The notes beneath the pieces were generated by a model. It did no database searches and was not told the origin of the DNA. It saw nothing but the letters and a program-made list of their open reading frames with translations. From Filosporella fistucella (Eukaryota > Ascomycota > Leotiomycetes > Helotiales), in assembly GCA_030077755.1 (NCBI GenBank), contig JAQJZZ010000002.1, forward strand, positions 2,170,001 to 2,234,000: DNA of 64,000 bases. The letters are read 5' to 3'. The translations under genes and the position numbers were made by a program. Shown here in pieces: positions 35,224 to 47,924 of the stretch; the stretch's first letter is position 1; each line of letters opens with the position of its first letter.

Positions 35224-37962
35224 ATGACCGAAGTTATGTCCAACGTCGTGGTGTCGGTTGGCGTCCCAGAAGGTTCAAAGAACGTCGCTCAAGAAACAGT
35301 GGTTGACCTAGATGAACTGATTCCTTCATTTCACCAAACACTCAACAATCTCACTTTGGAAGAGAAGTTCGACCTGCTATCTGGAGTCAATTTTACCCAG
35401 ACAAATGGAGTACCCCGCCTTGGAGTACCTCCCTTAAAGGTACGATTGAAATCAACCATTCGTTCTTTGTCACTAATCTGACCTGCCATTAGGTTGTAGA
35501 TACCATCACCGGTGTGAAAGGGACTGAGCATCAGAACACTCCAACACTCTGCTTCCCAAGTGCAACTTGTATGGGAGCAACATGGAACACCGAACTCCTC
35601 AGCCAACTTGGGACGAAACTAGCACTGCAAACGAAGTCGAAATCTGCACAAGTTCTTCTTGGGCCAGTCTTAAATTTGCATCGTGATCCTCGCGGTGGCA
35701 GAAATTTCGAAAGCTTCGGTGAGGATCCACTTCTGATAGGGGAACTTGCAGCAGGCATGATCAATGCTATCCAAGCAGAAGGGGTTGCTGTCTGCCCGAA
35801 GCATTTTGTAGGCAACGAAAGCGAGACGAAAAGGAGATTTCATAATGTGGCAGAGAACTTAGATGGGAGAACAATGCGTGAGATTTATCTTGCCGCATGG
35901 CAAGTTATGCTTCGGAAGTCCAACCCCGCGGCGGTCATGACAGCGTGAGTACTGAGATTTTTGGACGTAGTATCCTGCTAAAAAGACTAGATACAACAAA
36001 GTGGAGGGAACCTTCTGCAGTGAGAACTCAAAACTCATCAAAGATATCCTCCGTGGCGAATGGGCATACGATGGACTTGTAATGTCTGATTGGTATGGTA
36101 CGCGTTCCAGTTTACCTGCCATTGAGGCTGGTCTTGATCTTGAGATGCCTGGCCCTACAATTTTCAGAACACATGAGCTCCTTGCAAAGATCAAGGATGG
36201 AGAACTTGACATCTCAACTTTGGACCAAAGAGCTGCGAAAGTTTTGAATCTTATTAGGCAAACGAAAGAAAGCTACTCGGATCGCGAAGAAACATCTCTC
36301 GTCGACGAATCTTCCAGCTTATTGGCAAGACGAGTCGCCGCCGAAGGTATTGTATTGCTGCAGAATCGAAAGTCTGTTCTACCGCTTGGCAAAAGTCAAC
36401 GTTTGGCAGTTGTCGGATCGCAAGCCTTCAATCCATCCATATCAGGCGGAGGAAGTGCGGCTGCCCCACCTCAATATACCCAACGACCCCTTGACAACAT
36501 TCGAGAAATGTTGACAGATCCTGTCAATGTCCAGTCAGCAAATGGCGTTAAAATAAACACTGTCATTCCAATAATTCCACTTCCACAAATCTTTGCGCGC
36601 GATGGAAGCAATGGTATCAATGTCCAATATTTCAACGCTGGTTCGGATCGACCTACCATTGATGAAATCAAAGCAGCCCCCGCAGCTGTGATGTTTGGGC
36701 GACTCAGGGACGGTTTGAACCCGAGAAATTTCCACTATGAAATCTCTTCCACCATCATTCCAAAGACAACAGGACTGCACACTATCGGTGCTCGTACGAC
36801 GGGAACTTGTGTAGTGAAAGTGAATGGGAAAAAGGTAGCTAACACGAACTCTTCCAATCTTCAAAGTTTTGAACTGACTATGTTCTAGATTGCCTCCAAA
36901 AAGATGGTTGGCATAGAGGTAGAGGACTTTCTCTTCCGTCCCAAGAACCTTGAAGTGGTTGGTCAAGTTCAAATGACAGCTGGTGTCCCATACTTCCTCG
37001 ACATAAATGTGCAACCTCACAAGCCAGAATTCGAAACTGGAGAGCCAATCATCCATTCCGCTATGATTTGCTATCAAGAAGAGTACTCCGACGACGAGGC
37101 TATTGCTGAAGCAGTCAGCATAGCCAAGGAAGCAGATGTGACAGTGATATTTGCTGGCCGAACCCCCGAGCACGAATCAGAGGGTTTTGATGCCGTCGAC
37201 ATGACGCTCCCTGTGAGTCAGGTTCGAATGATCAAAGCCGTTGCAGCAGCGAGTCGTCGCAGTGTGCTCGTTCTGAGTTGTGGTAATCCCATCGACGTTC
37301 AAGATTTTGTTGAAGATGTCGATTCTGTTGTCAATGCACACTTTCTTGGTCAAGAAGGTGGTTCGGCTCTTGCAGAAATTCTTTTCGGCGATGCTTGCCC
37401 AAGTGGCAAACTTGCTGTTTCATGGCCAAAGACCCTCAAGGACTCACCATCATATCCATACTATCCCGCTACAGAAACTTCCCGAGGATGGGAGATGACT
37501 TGCGGAGAAGGATTAAGCCTAGGCTACCGTCACGAATGGACACCAAGCAGTCTTCAGTGGCCGTTCGGATTTGGGCTCTCTTACACTAAATTTGAGGTTT
37601 CTTCCCTCGAGATGAAGCGTTCTAATGTATCTGGCACATCGCAAGCTGGCGAGATCACTATCGAGGCCACGGTTTCGAACATTGGCAACGTCGAGGGCGC
37701 AGAAGTTGTTCAGGTTTACGTCGAGGATGTTGCATGTTCTGTTCCACGACCACAGAAGGAACTGAAGGGATTCTCGAAGATCTTAGTTGCTGCAGGCAAA
37801 TCTGAGACTGTTCGGATTACGCTCAAAGAGAAGCATGTATTCAGTTTCTGGGACGAGACATCTAAGATGTGGAAGTGTGAGGCCGGAGAGTTCAGGATTC
37901 ATGTGGGAGAGCATGTTAAGAGTGTTACGCTAGACAGCGACATATTTTGGTCTGGCCTGTGA
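35224..37962 (+). CDS. GH3 beta-glucosidase with PA14 insert, intracellular
   Basis: Exons 35224-35439, 35493-35944, 35991-36834 and 36889-37962 join to 2,586 nt (861 residues). GH3 hallmarks are LTLEEKFDLLSGVNF, GPVLNLHRDPRGGRNFESFG, EDPLLIGELAAGMINAIQ, VCPKHFVGNESE, and the nucleophile segment GLVMSDWYGT with Asp near residue 256. Between the two halves of the second GH3 domain lies a PA14 domain (about 400-510), split by intron 3. The C-terminus is the fibronectin-III-like domain (FGFGLSYTKFEVSSLEM; PRPQKELKGFSK). It hydrolyses terminal beta-linked glucose (or xylose) from oligosaccharides and glycosides; PA14 inserts in GH3 restrict the active site to short substrates. No signal peptide is visible after MTEVMSNVVVSVGV, so it should be cytosolic. 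It is divergent from the C2H2 regulator. Confidence 0.92.
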
Positions 37963-38918
37963 TTCAATGATGGAGTATTCTTTCTGTATATAATTTGGGT
38001 TCTTGATAGACTGTATATGGCGTCGTCTAAATTTCATGAGGGTTCTTGGTGCTGAGCAGAACAATGTAGATGGAATTAGATGATAATCGATCTCCGCACA
38101 TATCTCATTTGTTCAGATCATTCAATACAAATTTTGTTCTCGATAGTCAACTTCTTGTGTGTAGATTGATTATGAGGGGTAAAAAAAACAGCTCAAATTG
38201 CCTTTATATTGTGCTACTTCCAAGTCTATGAAAGAAATCTATTTGTATGATGTAATAAGCCGAAATTATTCTGTTCCTAAGAAAAGAGAAGTCAACGCAT
38301 AATCCAAAGGCTCAAAGAAGGTCAGATTCAGAAATTCGTTCCTATACTCATCTCCAATTCGATCGAGCTGAAAGGATAACCTTCCCTTTCGATTGCCGCG
38401 AATTGAAGCCGTCGAGTTCGCCTTTCGAATCTTCACGAGCCACAAATGTCTCACTCCACCCACTTGCTTCAGACTCTTTGAGAATCGAAATCATCATGTG
38501 GATCATGGACATAGCGTAGTGGACGATATCACTCCGAGTCATACATACGTATATGTGGACGCGGAGATTATTCAAGGACTTGGAGGAATGTATGGCAATG
38601 TGGAGGAGGTGGGAAGGGTGGTTTTGCCCCGCGTTCCGTCCACTAAGGGGTTCGCTTCGATGGCTTCTTGGCAAGTCGGTTTGGCGGGGTAGGGGACTGA
38701 AGGTAACGGGACAAGGAGTCGGAATTGGTTCATACAAGTAGGTACTTGTAGATCATTGTTCGGTTCGATTATTCGAGTCAAGACAGAGGGCTAATTTACG
38801 TTTTTTCCACATAGCTAACTTTACCTTTGTCAAGATTCTTTCAATATCTGGAGTATCGATTTTCAAGTCGACACTTGGTATATTTCTCCACAGCTTACAA
38901 GACAAATTGGCAGATATC
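37963..38918 (+). promoter_or_regulatory. upstream region of the GH43 gene with three GTCCAC sites
   Basis: Holds GTGGAC at 38519-38524 and 38555-38560 and GTCCAC at 38638-38643. Overlapping minus-strand frames at 38266-38781 give no recognisable protein and lie over these sites; I do not call a gene there. The right end includes the leader of the GH43 gene. Confidence 0.5.
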
Positions 38919-40629
38919 ATGGGATCTATACAAGAGAAGCACCTTGCTGCTAGGAATCCAATAATTCCTGGCTTTCATCCAGATCCTTCTTGTGTTTGTG
39001 TCAATGGTATCTTCTACCTCGTCAACTCAACTTTCCAATGGTTCCCACATATCAGCGTTCATGTTTCTCAAGATTTGATAAATTGGATTCCGTGCAGTGA
39101 GTTTTATGTCAAAGATACTTGGAACTGAAATAAGAGTGTACTGATGGAATGAAAATAGAGGGTGCAGTCAACGAGCCAGGATATATTTCTGTGGACGATG
39201 CTATCACACGAGGGTGCCAAACTGAGGGTATTCTGGCACCTACGATTCGATATCACAAAGTGGGCCTCCTCTTCCCTTCTCACCTATTTCCATTGCCAAA
39301 ACTGAGCGAGGATGCTAACTCGAAGCACAGGGAACATTCTACATAATCTGCACGAACATCCTCCTTACCGGCAAAGCAGAAACCTTCATCGTCACTTCCA
39401 CAGACCCCATCGCTGGAATCTGGAGCAAACCAATCCAGATCGATTTCCACGGTATAGATCCCAGTCTCTTCTTCGACTCCGACGACAAAGTATATTTCCA
39501 AGGGACAATGTTCCCCGCCAAACCCACTGACGGAGCACTCCCAGAGGGCATCCTGCCTCAAATCGTACAAATGGAAATCGATATCCAGACTGGAGAATCT
39601 CTATCTGGTCCCCCTAAACCATTAATGAAAGCTCATAGTGGAGGATGGGCAGAAGGGCCACATATATATAAGAAAGATGGATGGTACTATGGATTGTTGG
39701 CAGAAGATGGGACGGAGATAAATCATGCTGTTACCATGTGTCGCTCAAGAAGCGTATGGGGACCGTTCGAGAATCATCCTTCAAATCCGGTTCTGACTGC
39801 TAGAGGAACAGATGAATATGTTCAGGGCGTAGGACACGCGGATCTCTTTCAAGATGAGGCGGGGAATTGGTGGGCTGTTATGCTTGCTGTGAGATTGAAG
39901 GAGGGAAGATTTCCACTTGGGAGAGAAACTTTTTTATGTCCTGTTGATTGGAAAGAGAATGAGTGGCCTGTTTTCAATAATGAAAGGAAGATTGGGATTG
40001 AGATAGAGAGGTCGGATGCATTGCCTGTTTCGAAGCAAGACAACAAGTTCTTTTCTACACCTGTTAAAGAGACACTCGACTCAGGAAATCCCCGCCTGGT
40101 TTACCTGCGCGGTCCTGATTTTTCCAGCTATCAGTGGCATGATGGCGGTGTCTCCATCATTGGCAAATCAGCGAATCTACATACCCCACAAGGAACAGCC
40201 TCTCTCATAGGATTCCGACAAAGATCTCTCGATGCCCAAGTATCTGTATCACTAGACTTCCAGCCATCAGTCGATAATGAAGAAGCTGGACTGTCTGTAT
40301 ACGTCGATCAATTACGACACTTAGAGATTTCAGCTCGTGGGAAGAATATCTTATTCTCTGTTACGCATCTAAAGGAAGCTACAAAGACGATTGAGATTCC
40401 TCGAACGAGCGAGAATTCGAAATTGGAGTTTAGAATCCGTTGTACGGAGATGGAATATGCGTTTGATGTGAAAGAGGACGGGGATGAGGAGTGGAGGGAA
40501 GTTGGAAAGGAGGACTCGGTGGTGATTAGTGAGTGGGGGTATACTGGGCCGGTGTTTGTGCTTTTTGTGACCAGTAACGGGCAGGCAGAGACGAAGCCTG
40601 TAAGGTTTGAGAATTTAGTTGTTGAGTGA
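38919..40629 (+). CDS. GH43 beta-xylosidase / alpha-L-arabinofuranosidase, intracellular
   Basis: Exons 38919-39096, 39159-39259 and 39331-40629 join to 1,578 nt (525 residues). The five-bladed propeller motifs include NPIIPGFHPDPSC (catalytic base Asp near residue 21), LFFDSDDKVYFQG and the general acid in GGWAEGPHIYKKDGWYYGL (Glu near residue 200), plus GVGHADLFQDEAGNWWAVML. After about residue 340 comes a concanavalin-like C-terminal domain as in GH43 beta-xylosidases (LIGFRQRSLDAQVSVSLDF). GH43 enzymes of this build release xylose or arabinose from short xylo- or arabino-oligomers. There is no signal peptide (start MGSIQEKHLAARNP), so cytosolic action is likely. It is convergent with the MFS transporter. 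The exact sugar specificity cannot be read from sequence by eye. Confidence 0.9.
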
Positions 40630-41183
40630 AGAGATTTTATCAAGAGTAAGGAATCATTATGGCAAAGGGCAAAAAATGTTGGGATGGGTGTAGCAAGGAA
40701 AGTTATGGATTCAATTTTGTTTATAGATATGGAAGAAGCAGATAGAAACATGGCTAAGAAGACGCCAGTGACTAAATCTGCAAAATCCTGGCTTGTCACA
40801 TTTGATTATAGTAGGCAGGAGATTCTTGACCTGCTTTTATTTTGTTAGTTCCAAGGTACACAACAACTTATACTTCCTCTCTCAGATGCAAGTGGTATGA
40901 CCACGTTGATGATCTAATATTTTGTGTTAACCAAAATAAAATGAGGCAAATACTTGCAAACTTATCCCCATTTCACCCGTACACTAACAGCGTGTCAACA
41001 TTTATTGAATCCGGTAAGACCAGGTCACTTATGAACATTATCAGGTTGAATCAGGACTGAAAGATATAGTCAGAATTGCTTCTCTTGCATTTATAAGAAG
41101 TTGGACTCATAATCTCATAATTCATCTCGGCAAATGAAAAACAATATCACCCTTCTCGAATGTACGAAAATTGTGAGAAGCAC
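40630..41183. other. convergent 3' intergenic region
   Basis: Spacer between the ends of the GH43 gene (plus) and sugar porter (minus). AT-rich; no coding frame with domain content was seen. Confidence 0.55.
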
Positions 41184-42958
41184 TCACACAACCTCCTTCC
41201 CATCTGTAGTCTGAACATCAGCTGCAATAGCCTCGGCAGCCTCGGCCTTTCTCCTCTGGAAATCCTTGACGGCGACGCGATTCTCAAACATCCAATCCAT
41301 CTCCTGCATTGTAAGACCACAAGTTTCCGGGACTAGGAAGTAAGAAGCAAAGAAGTAAAGCCCTGCGCAAGCACCCCAGATGAATCCAGTACGAGCACCC
41401 AGATTTCCAGCATCTGTGTTATACATGTATGGCGTGATGAAAGTGAAGAGACAAGATGCGAGGAGCTGGGTTCCGAATCCGATGGATTGTGTTTGACCCC
41501 TGAGACGGTAGGATGAGAGTTCGGAGGCAATGACCCAAGAGATAGACCCCACAGAGAAGTATTGCCAGGAAGTAAGAACGTTGAGAAGAATCGCAACGCC
41601 CCAGATGGATCCTTTGCCCGGTACATAATAAAGACCACCAATGACACACAAGACGACGGCAGTTATTGAAGAGCCAGAGAGGAAGATATTTCGGCGACCA
41701 AACTTTTCAATCCAAAACCAACTGGCAATAATGAAGAGAGCAGCGAGTGCAAATCCACCAATTGAGATGTTGAAGACGTTCGTTGGGGACAGACCAGCAA
41801 GGAAGAGGAAGTAAATTGCCTGAGAGAGGAAGGCTACACCACAAGCATTCTGTCCGAAGAGGACAAAAATAACGGTAAGTGTTCGGCGTCTGTCGGCACC
41901 CGTGAAGCATTCCTTGTATCCGACCTTCTCTGTACCATTCGAGTGATCTTCATGTTCGATAGTGTTGCGAAGGTATGCCAGTCTGGCATCTACCTCCCCA
42001 CTGTCCCCGTAGAGCTTGGCCATTGCACTTCGAGCTTTTTCCATCTTGTTTTGTTTGATCAGATATACTGGGGTTCTAGTATGGAATTAGGAGGTATTTG
42101 GAAGTGGTGATATGATTTCTTACTCTGGTAGAAAGGGGTATACACAAAGGACAATGCCTGACCAGACCCATTGGAGAGCAAAGACCTTACGGAAAGAGTG
42201 CTCTGTCATGTCTGGCAGAAATGTGCTGATTATACCCAATCCAGTCATGAGCATGAGAGCTTGAAACAGGACGAGGGCAGATTGCATAGGTCCACGAAGC
42301 CTGACAGGGGCGATCTATTGCGAATTGTTAAAAACAATATCTACTTTACAGCAGAAAACTTACCTCAGAAATATAGGTTGAACCAGTAGACATCATACCA
42401 CCCAAAGCAAGACAATTGACCATTTTTCCGGCGAGTAAAGCGCCTCGAGTGACGGCAGTATACTGAATGGCGATACCAGCCATAGAAACAGCAGCTGAAC
42501 CGATCGCAGCAGGCTTCCGGCCGAATCTTTCGTATACAAAGCCGATGAAAAATCCTCCCAGTGCCTGGCATAATCCAGACATGGAAGACCAGAGAGCTGT
42601 CCAAATACTAGGAATGAAAAGCGAGTGTGTCAATGGGCTGACTTCGCCGAAATACATGAGAAATGCTGGCATGGAAAGCGTCGCTGCATTGACCACGTTA
42701 TCGTAACCAAAGGAAGCACCACCAAAAAAGGCCGCAGTTGCTGAGACAAATTATGAGTAATGCATCGCAGAGAAGTCAAGCGCAGAGTGGCTTACACATA
42801 AGAACAATTCTTTTATGGTTCCATGCAGACTGCATCAGGCCCATTTTGCGTTCCTCATCATTGAGAAGTAGACCATGTGCGAGATTTGCTTCCTCGACCG
42901 ACTGGTTGCCCGAGTTTTCAACATGCGTTGACATGACGGCAGGTTCTTTGGAATCCAT
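41184..42958 (-). CDS. MFS sugar porter (hexose/oligosaccharide permease type)
   Basis: Exons (minus) 42958-42796, 42740-42364, 42314-42124 and 42075-41184 join to 1,623 nt (540 residues). It has the sugar porter layout of about twelve membrane segments with motifs GGFFIGFVYERFGRKPAA (loop 2-3), IAPVRLRGP (after TM4), PETPVYL after TM6, WFWIEKFGRRNIFL (loop 8-9), SSYRLRGQTQS and the terminal PETCGLTMQEMDWMFENRV (variant of PETKGxxxEE). It should sit in the plasma membrane and import a sugar or small glycoside by proton symport. It is divergent from the GH78 rhamnosidase across 949 bases containing five GTCCAC sites. The start at 42958 is the first in-frame ATG. Its closest relatives among fungi are lactose/alpha-glucoside/quinate-like porters, but the substrate is not known. 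Confidence 0.9.
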
Positions 42959-43907
42959 CTTTGCATGCACACGCACAGCAAGAGATTGGAAGATATAAGT
43001 AGTAAGATCTGAGTATATATCAGTCAAGACTATGTGATGTGGATTCCAATCAAGGGATAGGCGATCGATAGAGATTGATGATTGTCAAAATCCGGGGGAG
43101 GAAGCTGGGATATTATAGAACAATATAATGGTCCCAACCCAATAGATACCCCGTGGAGAACAAGCCGCTGCCACATTCCAAATGGATGGGAAGTGCCAGT
43201 CGTTCACGGAGGCTTGAGACTTGACATGACAATGGAACACGGGAAGAAAGTGTCCACAGCATTGCCACCACTTCATGCGCGTGGCTGTCCACGGTCCACA
43301 GTTCCACAGTCCACAAGTCCGCAGTACAATACAGTACAGCAAAATCCCCCATCTCCACGTCCCACAAGCTTTGATTAGCGCCTCAAGAAAGTGTACCCGA
43401 AGCAAACCTAGGTACTTCGCTCGGCCCTCCATACTTTGTTCCCCAGAACTCAAGCATCCTCTATCCACCTTTCAATTGCATCTCATTTGTTTCATTATAT
43501 TCAGTCATATCGCATTGCCGAATTGCACTACCAATTCGTTCTTATCGCCTCCAACCTTTGCAGCAAGTCCAGGCCACTCCTCAAGACACGCAAACATGCA
43601 AGGAACCACCCCAACAATACTTGAGATCTCTAACCCCAAGGAAGGCAAACGCGTCGAGTCAGTCGCGTCCACATCCAGGGACTCGCAAACCGGGGCAATA
43701 ATAGAACGAGTTTGTAACTCCATCTCAGAAATTGTTGTCGAGCAATCCAATAATTGTATGATGTTAAGGTAAGGTGAGTAGAGTAAGTCTCGTTTCGATA
43801 CTCTACTCTCTAATGATTTTCTGAATACCATTGTCGCACATTTGAATATCCTCACTTTTCTGCTTCGAAAGATTCCGGGTCCGGCCATTGATCAAGCAAT
43901 TGGAACA
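42959..43907. promoter_or_regulatory. divergent promoter of sugar porter and rhamnosidase, GTCCAC-rich
   Basis: Contains GTCCAC at 43252-43257, 43287-43292, 43294-43299, 43309-43314 and 43667-43672, with a dense array at 43287-43320 in which (G/T)TCCAC words recur every 7-8 bases. It includes TTCCACAGTCCACAA (43302-43316), found also upstream of the GH3 gene. Overlapping frames on both strands here have no recognisable content. Confidence 0.6.
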
Positions 43908-46760
43908 ATGGAAAACCTCTCAATATCCAAAGTTACCTTTGAGCACTATCAAGATGGATTTGGTGTTGGCCACTCGGCGCCACGATTATCTTGGGGATTT
44001 ACTGGTGATGCACGAAACTGGAAGCAGATTGCTGCCGAGGTCAAGATATCCATAAATCCGGACTCGTCCTCTGCATTTTCACAAACCTTCAAAATTGAAA
44101 CATCGGAATCGAAATTGATTCCCTGGCCTGCACCTCTACTGAAATCTCGTGATATTGCAGAGGTTTCTGTTAGAGCAATTGGAGAGAAGCTATCCACATC
44201 TTGGTAGGTGGTCACCCAACCATTTTGGTCTCCTTCGACAATCTTCAGATACTTTTGAAGATATTGCCGCTAGCAACTTTCAATGCGCCAGTATGTATTG
44301 TTTGGAAAATCGCTGACTTTGAGATTGTGCTCCAGGTCTACGCCCACTACTGTCGAAGTAGCATTACTGGATCGGAATGATTGGGTGGCAGAATTGATTG
44401 AGAGCGAGTTGCCTCAAGCGCTCGATGCTACCAAACGACCTGTGGTGTTTCAGAAAGAATTCACTCTTGATTCGATCCAAAAATCGCGGCTCTACATCAC
44501 TGCGCATGGAATTTACGTGGCAAAAATAAATGGACAGCGAGTTGGCGATCATGTACTCGCTCCCGGATGGACAAGTTACAATCACCGCCTGAATTATCAA
44601 ACCCATGATGTTACATCTCTCCTCAGGCAAGGAACCAACACTATTGTTGTTGAGGTAGGGGAAGGCTGGTATGCTGGGAGACTAGGTTTTATGGGAGGTG
44701 TCCGCTGTATCTACGGAGAACAAGTCGGGCTACTTGCTCAACTGGAAGGGGAAGATGCAACAATACTTGCCAAAACCGATGCATCATGGACGTGTGGAAC
44801 AGGAAGTGTTCTCAAGTCGGAGATCTACGACGGGGAGGTCTTTGATTACCGGGAAGATACGAAAGTTGGCAACTCCGTTCTTGCGAAGAAGCTAGCTGAA
44901 AATGTTGTCCTTGTTGCACCAGAAATTCCTCCCGTAAGACGTACCGAGGAGATCACCCCAATCAACATCTCGAAAAGTCCGTCAGGTAAAGTCATTGTAG
45001 ACTTTGGCCAAAATTTGGTTGGCTGGGTACGTGTGAACCTCAAGTCTTTCGGCCCTGAATGTGCCGGCCAAGAAATCTTGCTTAGCCATGTTGAGGTGCT
45101 TGAAAATGGTGAATGTGGCTCTAGACCTTTAAGACTAGCCAAGGCACAAGATTCAATAACCCTTTGTACACATCTACCAGAAGAGTCTTGGGAGCCAAAA
45201 TTCACATTTCACGGCTTTCGTTATGTCCAAGTCGATGGTTGGCCATCCGAGTCTTCCACACCAACGACTGATGACCTCACCGCGATAGTTGTTCATACAG
45301 ATATGGAGCAAACTGGATGGTTTGAATGTTCAGATGCCATGGTGAATAAGCTACACAGCAATGTTCGATGGGGAATGCGTGGAAATTTTGTGTCTGTCCC
45401 AACAGATTGTCCGCAACGAGACGAGAGAATGGGCTGGACTGGAGATTTAGGTGTATTCGCTGGGACAGCAAACTTCCTGTACGACACGCATGGGATGCTC
45501 GGAAACTGGCTAGCGGATTTGGCTGCAGAACAATTCGAAAAAGACGGAGTGCTTCCTCCACCTGTTGTCCCCGATGTTATGCAATTTGCTGGCCAACGTC
45601 AACCACTTGCGGTTTGGAGTGATGTTACGGTGACGGCACCTTGGGATATATATCAGAATTTCGGCGACGTTTCAATCCTAGGACAGCAATACGAAAGTAT
45701 GACCGCCTGGGTCGATAAAGGTTTACCTCGAGGACTAAATCGTCTCTGGTCTAAAACTGCTCATCAACTAGGAGATTGGTTAGATCCTTCAGCACCACCA
45801 CAGGATCCAGGCAAAGCTCTCACCGACTCACAACTGGTCGCAAATGCCTACCTAGTGTATATCACCGGCCTGCTGGCGCAAATAAGCCGTATACTGGGCC
45901 ATGAAGAACGTGCTGCGGCATACGGGAAGGAATACCAAGAGTTAAGGCTCGTCTTTCAGAATGAATATATCACCCCCAATGGGAGACTTGCCTCTGATAC
46001 ACAAACCGCATATGCTTTGGTCATCTACTTCGACCTATACGGCACGTCTCAGCAAAGAGAAGGAGGTGGCGAAAGACTCGAATTTCTCGTACGAACAAAT
46101 GGTTTCAAGGTTGCCACAGGATTCGCGGGCACTCCTTTGATCTGCCGAGCTCTATCAATATCAGGTCGAGATTTTCTCGCGTACCGGATGCTTCTAGAGA
46201 AGAAATGCCCTTCGTGGCTATATGCTGTAACGATGGGTAGTACGACGATGTGGGGTAAGTTATTCTTATAGTGAAAACACAATTTCCAGCACTAATATAT
46301 CGCAGAACGGTGGGATAGTATGCTACCAGATGGCAGCCTCAATCCTGGTGATATGTTATCTTTCAATCACTATGCTTTCGGCGCCATAGCACAATGGCTG
46401 CATGAAGTCGTCGGCGGAATCAGTGCCCTTGAACCTGGCTGGAAAAAGACTCTTATTCGTCCAGTACCTGGGGGTATCTTGACCTCTGCATCAGTCAAAC
46501 ACTTGTCAGCATATGGGATGATTGAGAGTCGTTGGAACATCACAAATTCTGGTAAAACTTTCAAGCTGGACATAAAGGTACCTCCGAACACGACAGCATG
46601 GGTGGTTCTTCCTACTCAGACGGAGAAAGAAGGCGTGGAAGTGGGCTCAGGAAATCATGAGTTCGAAATTGAATATTCATCTGACGCTAGGTGGCCACCA
46701 AAACCTATACATCCACCGCCACCTTTCTATTCTGCAGAACCGGATGAGTTTGCTGGTTGA
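43908..46760 (+). CDS. GH78 alpha-L-rhamnosidase, intracellular
   Basis: Exons 43908-44203, 44336-46254 and 46306-46760 join to 2,670 nt (889 residues). The sequence runs through the GH78 domain series: N-terminal domains (LSISKVTFEHYQDGFGVGHS; APRLSWGF), ARINGQRVG-like VAKINGQRVGDHVLAPGWTS, the concanavalin-like domain, and the six-hairpin catalytic barrel with NFVSVPTDCPQRDERMGWTG (general acid Glu near residue 461) and a terminal MLPDGSLNPGDMLSFNHYAF / GAIAQWLHEVVGGI. It releases terminal L-rhamnose from plant glycosides, flavonoids, saponins or pectin fragments. Without a signal peptide, it should act in the cytosol after import by the adjacent porter. The first intron (132 nt) is larger than most others here. 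The length agrees with the family. Confidence 0.93.
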
Positions 46761-47924
46761 GATTACCTAGATAAATCTAAAATTTATATATTAGAGGAAT
46801 GTCACCAATGGATGATCAACTACTCCCATGTGTGTTTCTTTCAGATATGTGAGTTGGATAACATCAACACCACACTGTGCGGGAGGAGTAAATCGCAGGA
46901 ACGATTTGGGTAAATCGTCCCATCAAGTGCTTATTGTATAAAGCCCACTTTCAAGAAAGTCGCTGTGTTCAGATATTTAGATTTAGTCGAAAGAAACTTG
47001 TGCCTTCAAATTCGAGTTTCGCGCACCACCATTAGCGCTCCTGTCTTTTTGGCCATCCGCGTGCAAATTTCAAATCGTTAACTTCAATATTTGATGTGGT
47101 CACCTTACTGTATGTACTCTGAAGAAAAAATACGGCTTTATATACTTTAATGGAGAAGGCGCCTCTCCTCTAAAAGGTGGTTTCAGAACGGTCCTACAGT
47201 ATGCAGTTTCTTACTTCTCTTTCTAAACTCCTCGTCCACCCGTTAGATACAACTACTGACTGCGGTACTCCAGAAAACAACTCAAAAAGTGGTAGAATAT
47301 TGAATCTTGCTGCATTGGCTATCTTGATCGTAATGCGGATGACGGAATCTGAATAGGTCGAAGACAATGAGCTCCGATACACGTATCGTGGGACAACGAT
47401 CAGGTAAATGAGCAACGAGACAGATATTAAGGTTCGCTCGAAATACACAAGATGGCTTCTTGAAAATTGGGGAGTAAGTCACGGTTGTTTTGATTTTCTC
47501 ACAAACAAGTCTACTTACCATCGACTAAGCACAAAGTACTTTTTGTCAGGTTAGAACCAGGTAATATTGTCAATGAGGTATTGGGTGATGTATTCTCAAA
47601 TGTTTATACTTTCCAGTTCATATTCTGAGGCCCGCTGCGCTATTGATAGCCTTGTCTGCCTATTCAGTCTGTTTTCCAATTCACAAACTCTTACCGTCAT
47701 TTCATACTCAACAGCGGATCCTACCTGGGCTAGACCCACAAGGACCGACACGACGAAAATGCCAGTCTGAATCTCAATTCGAAAGTGTATATTCATGAGT
47801 TGCACCCTACTTTGTTTCACTCTTTTTCCTCACAACTCACACACACTTCTTACAAATTCCCCTCTTGTTCAGAGCTTCACAGCGGACGTGATCAAGACAA
47901 AGTTCACGCAATCACTTAGACATC
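46761..47924. other. intergenic, right flank of the catabolic cluster
   Basis: No convincing gene. Small frames on both strands at 47194-47820 give hydrophobic or low-information products that overlap one another. The CT-rich stretch at 47800-47880 fits the leader of the next gene. Confidence 0.5.

Noticed and set aside
38266..38781. Overlapping minus-strand frames that could be a small two-exon gene
   Set aside because: No recognisable domain, no convincing splice pair, and they sit in the GH43 upstream region with the GTCCAC sites.
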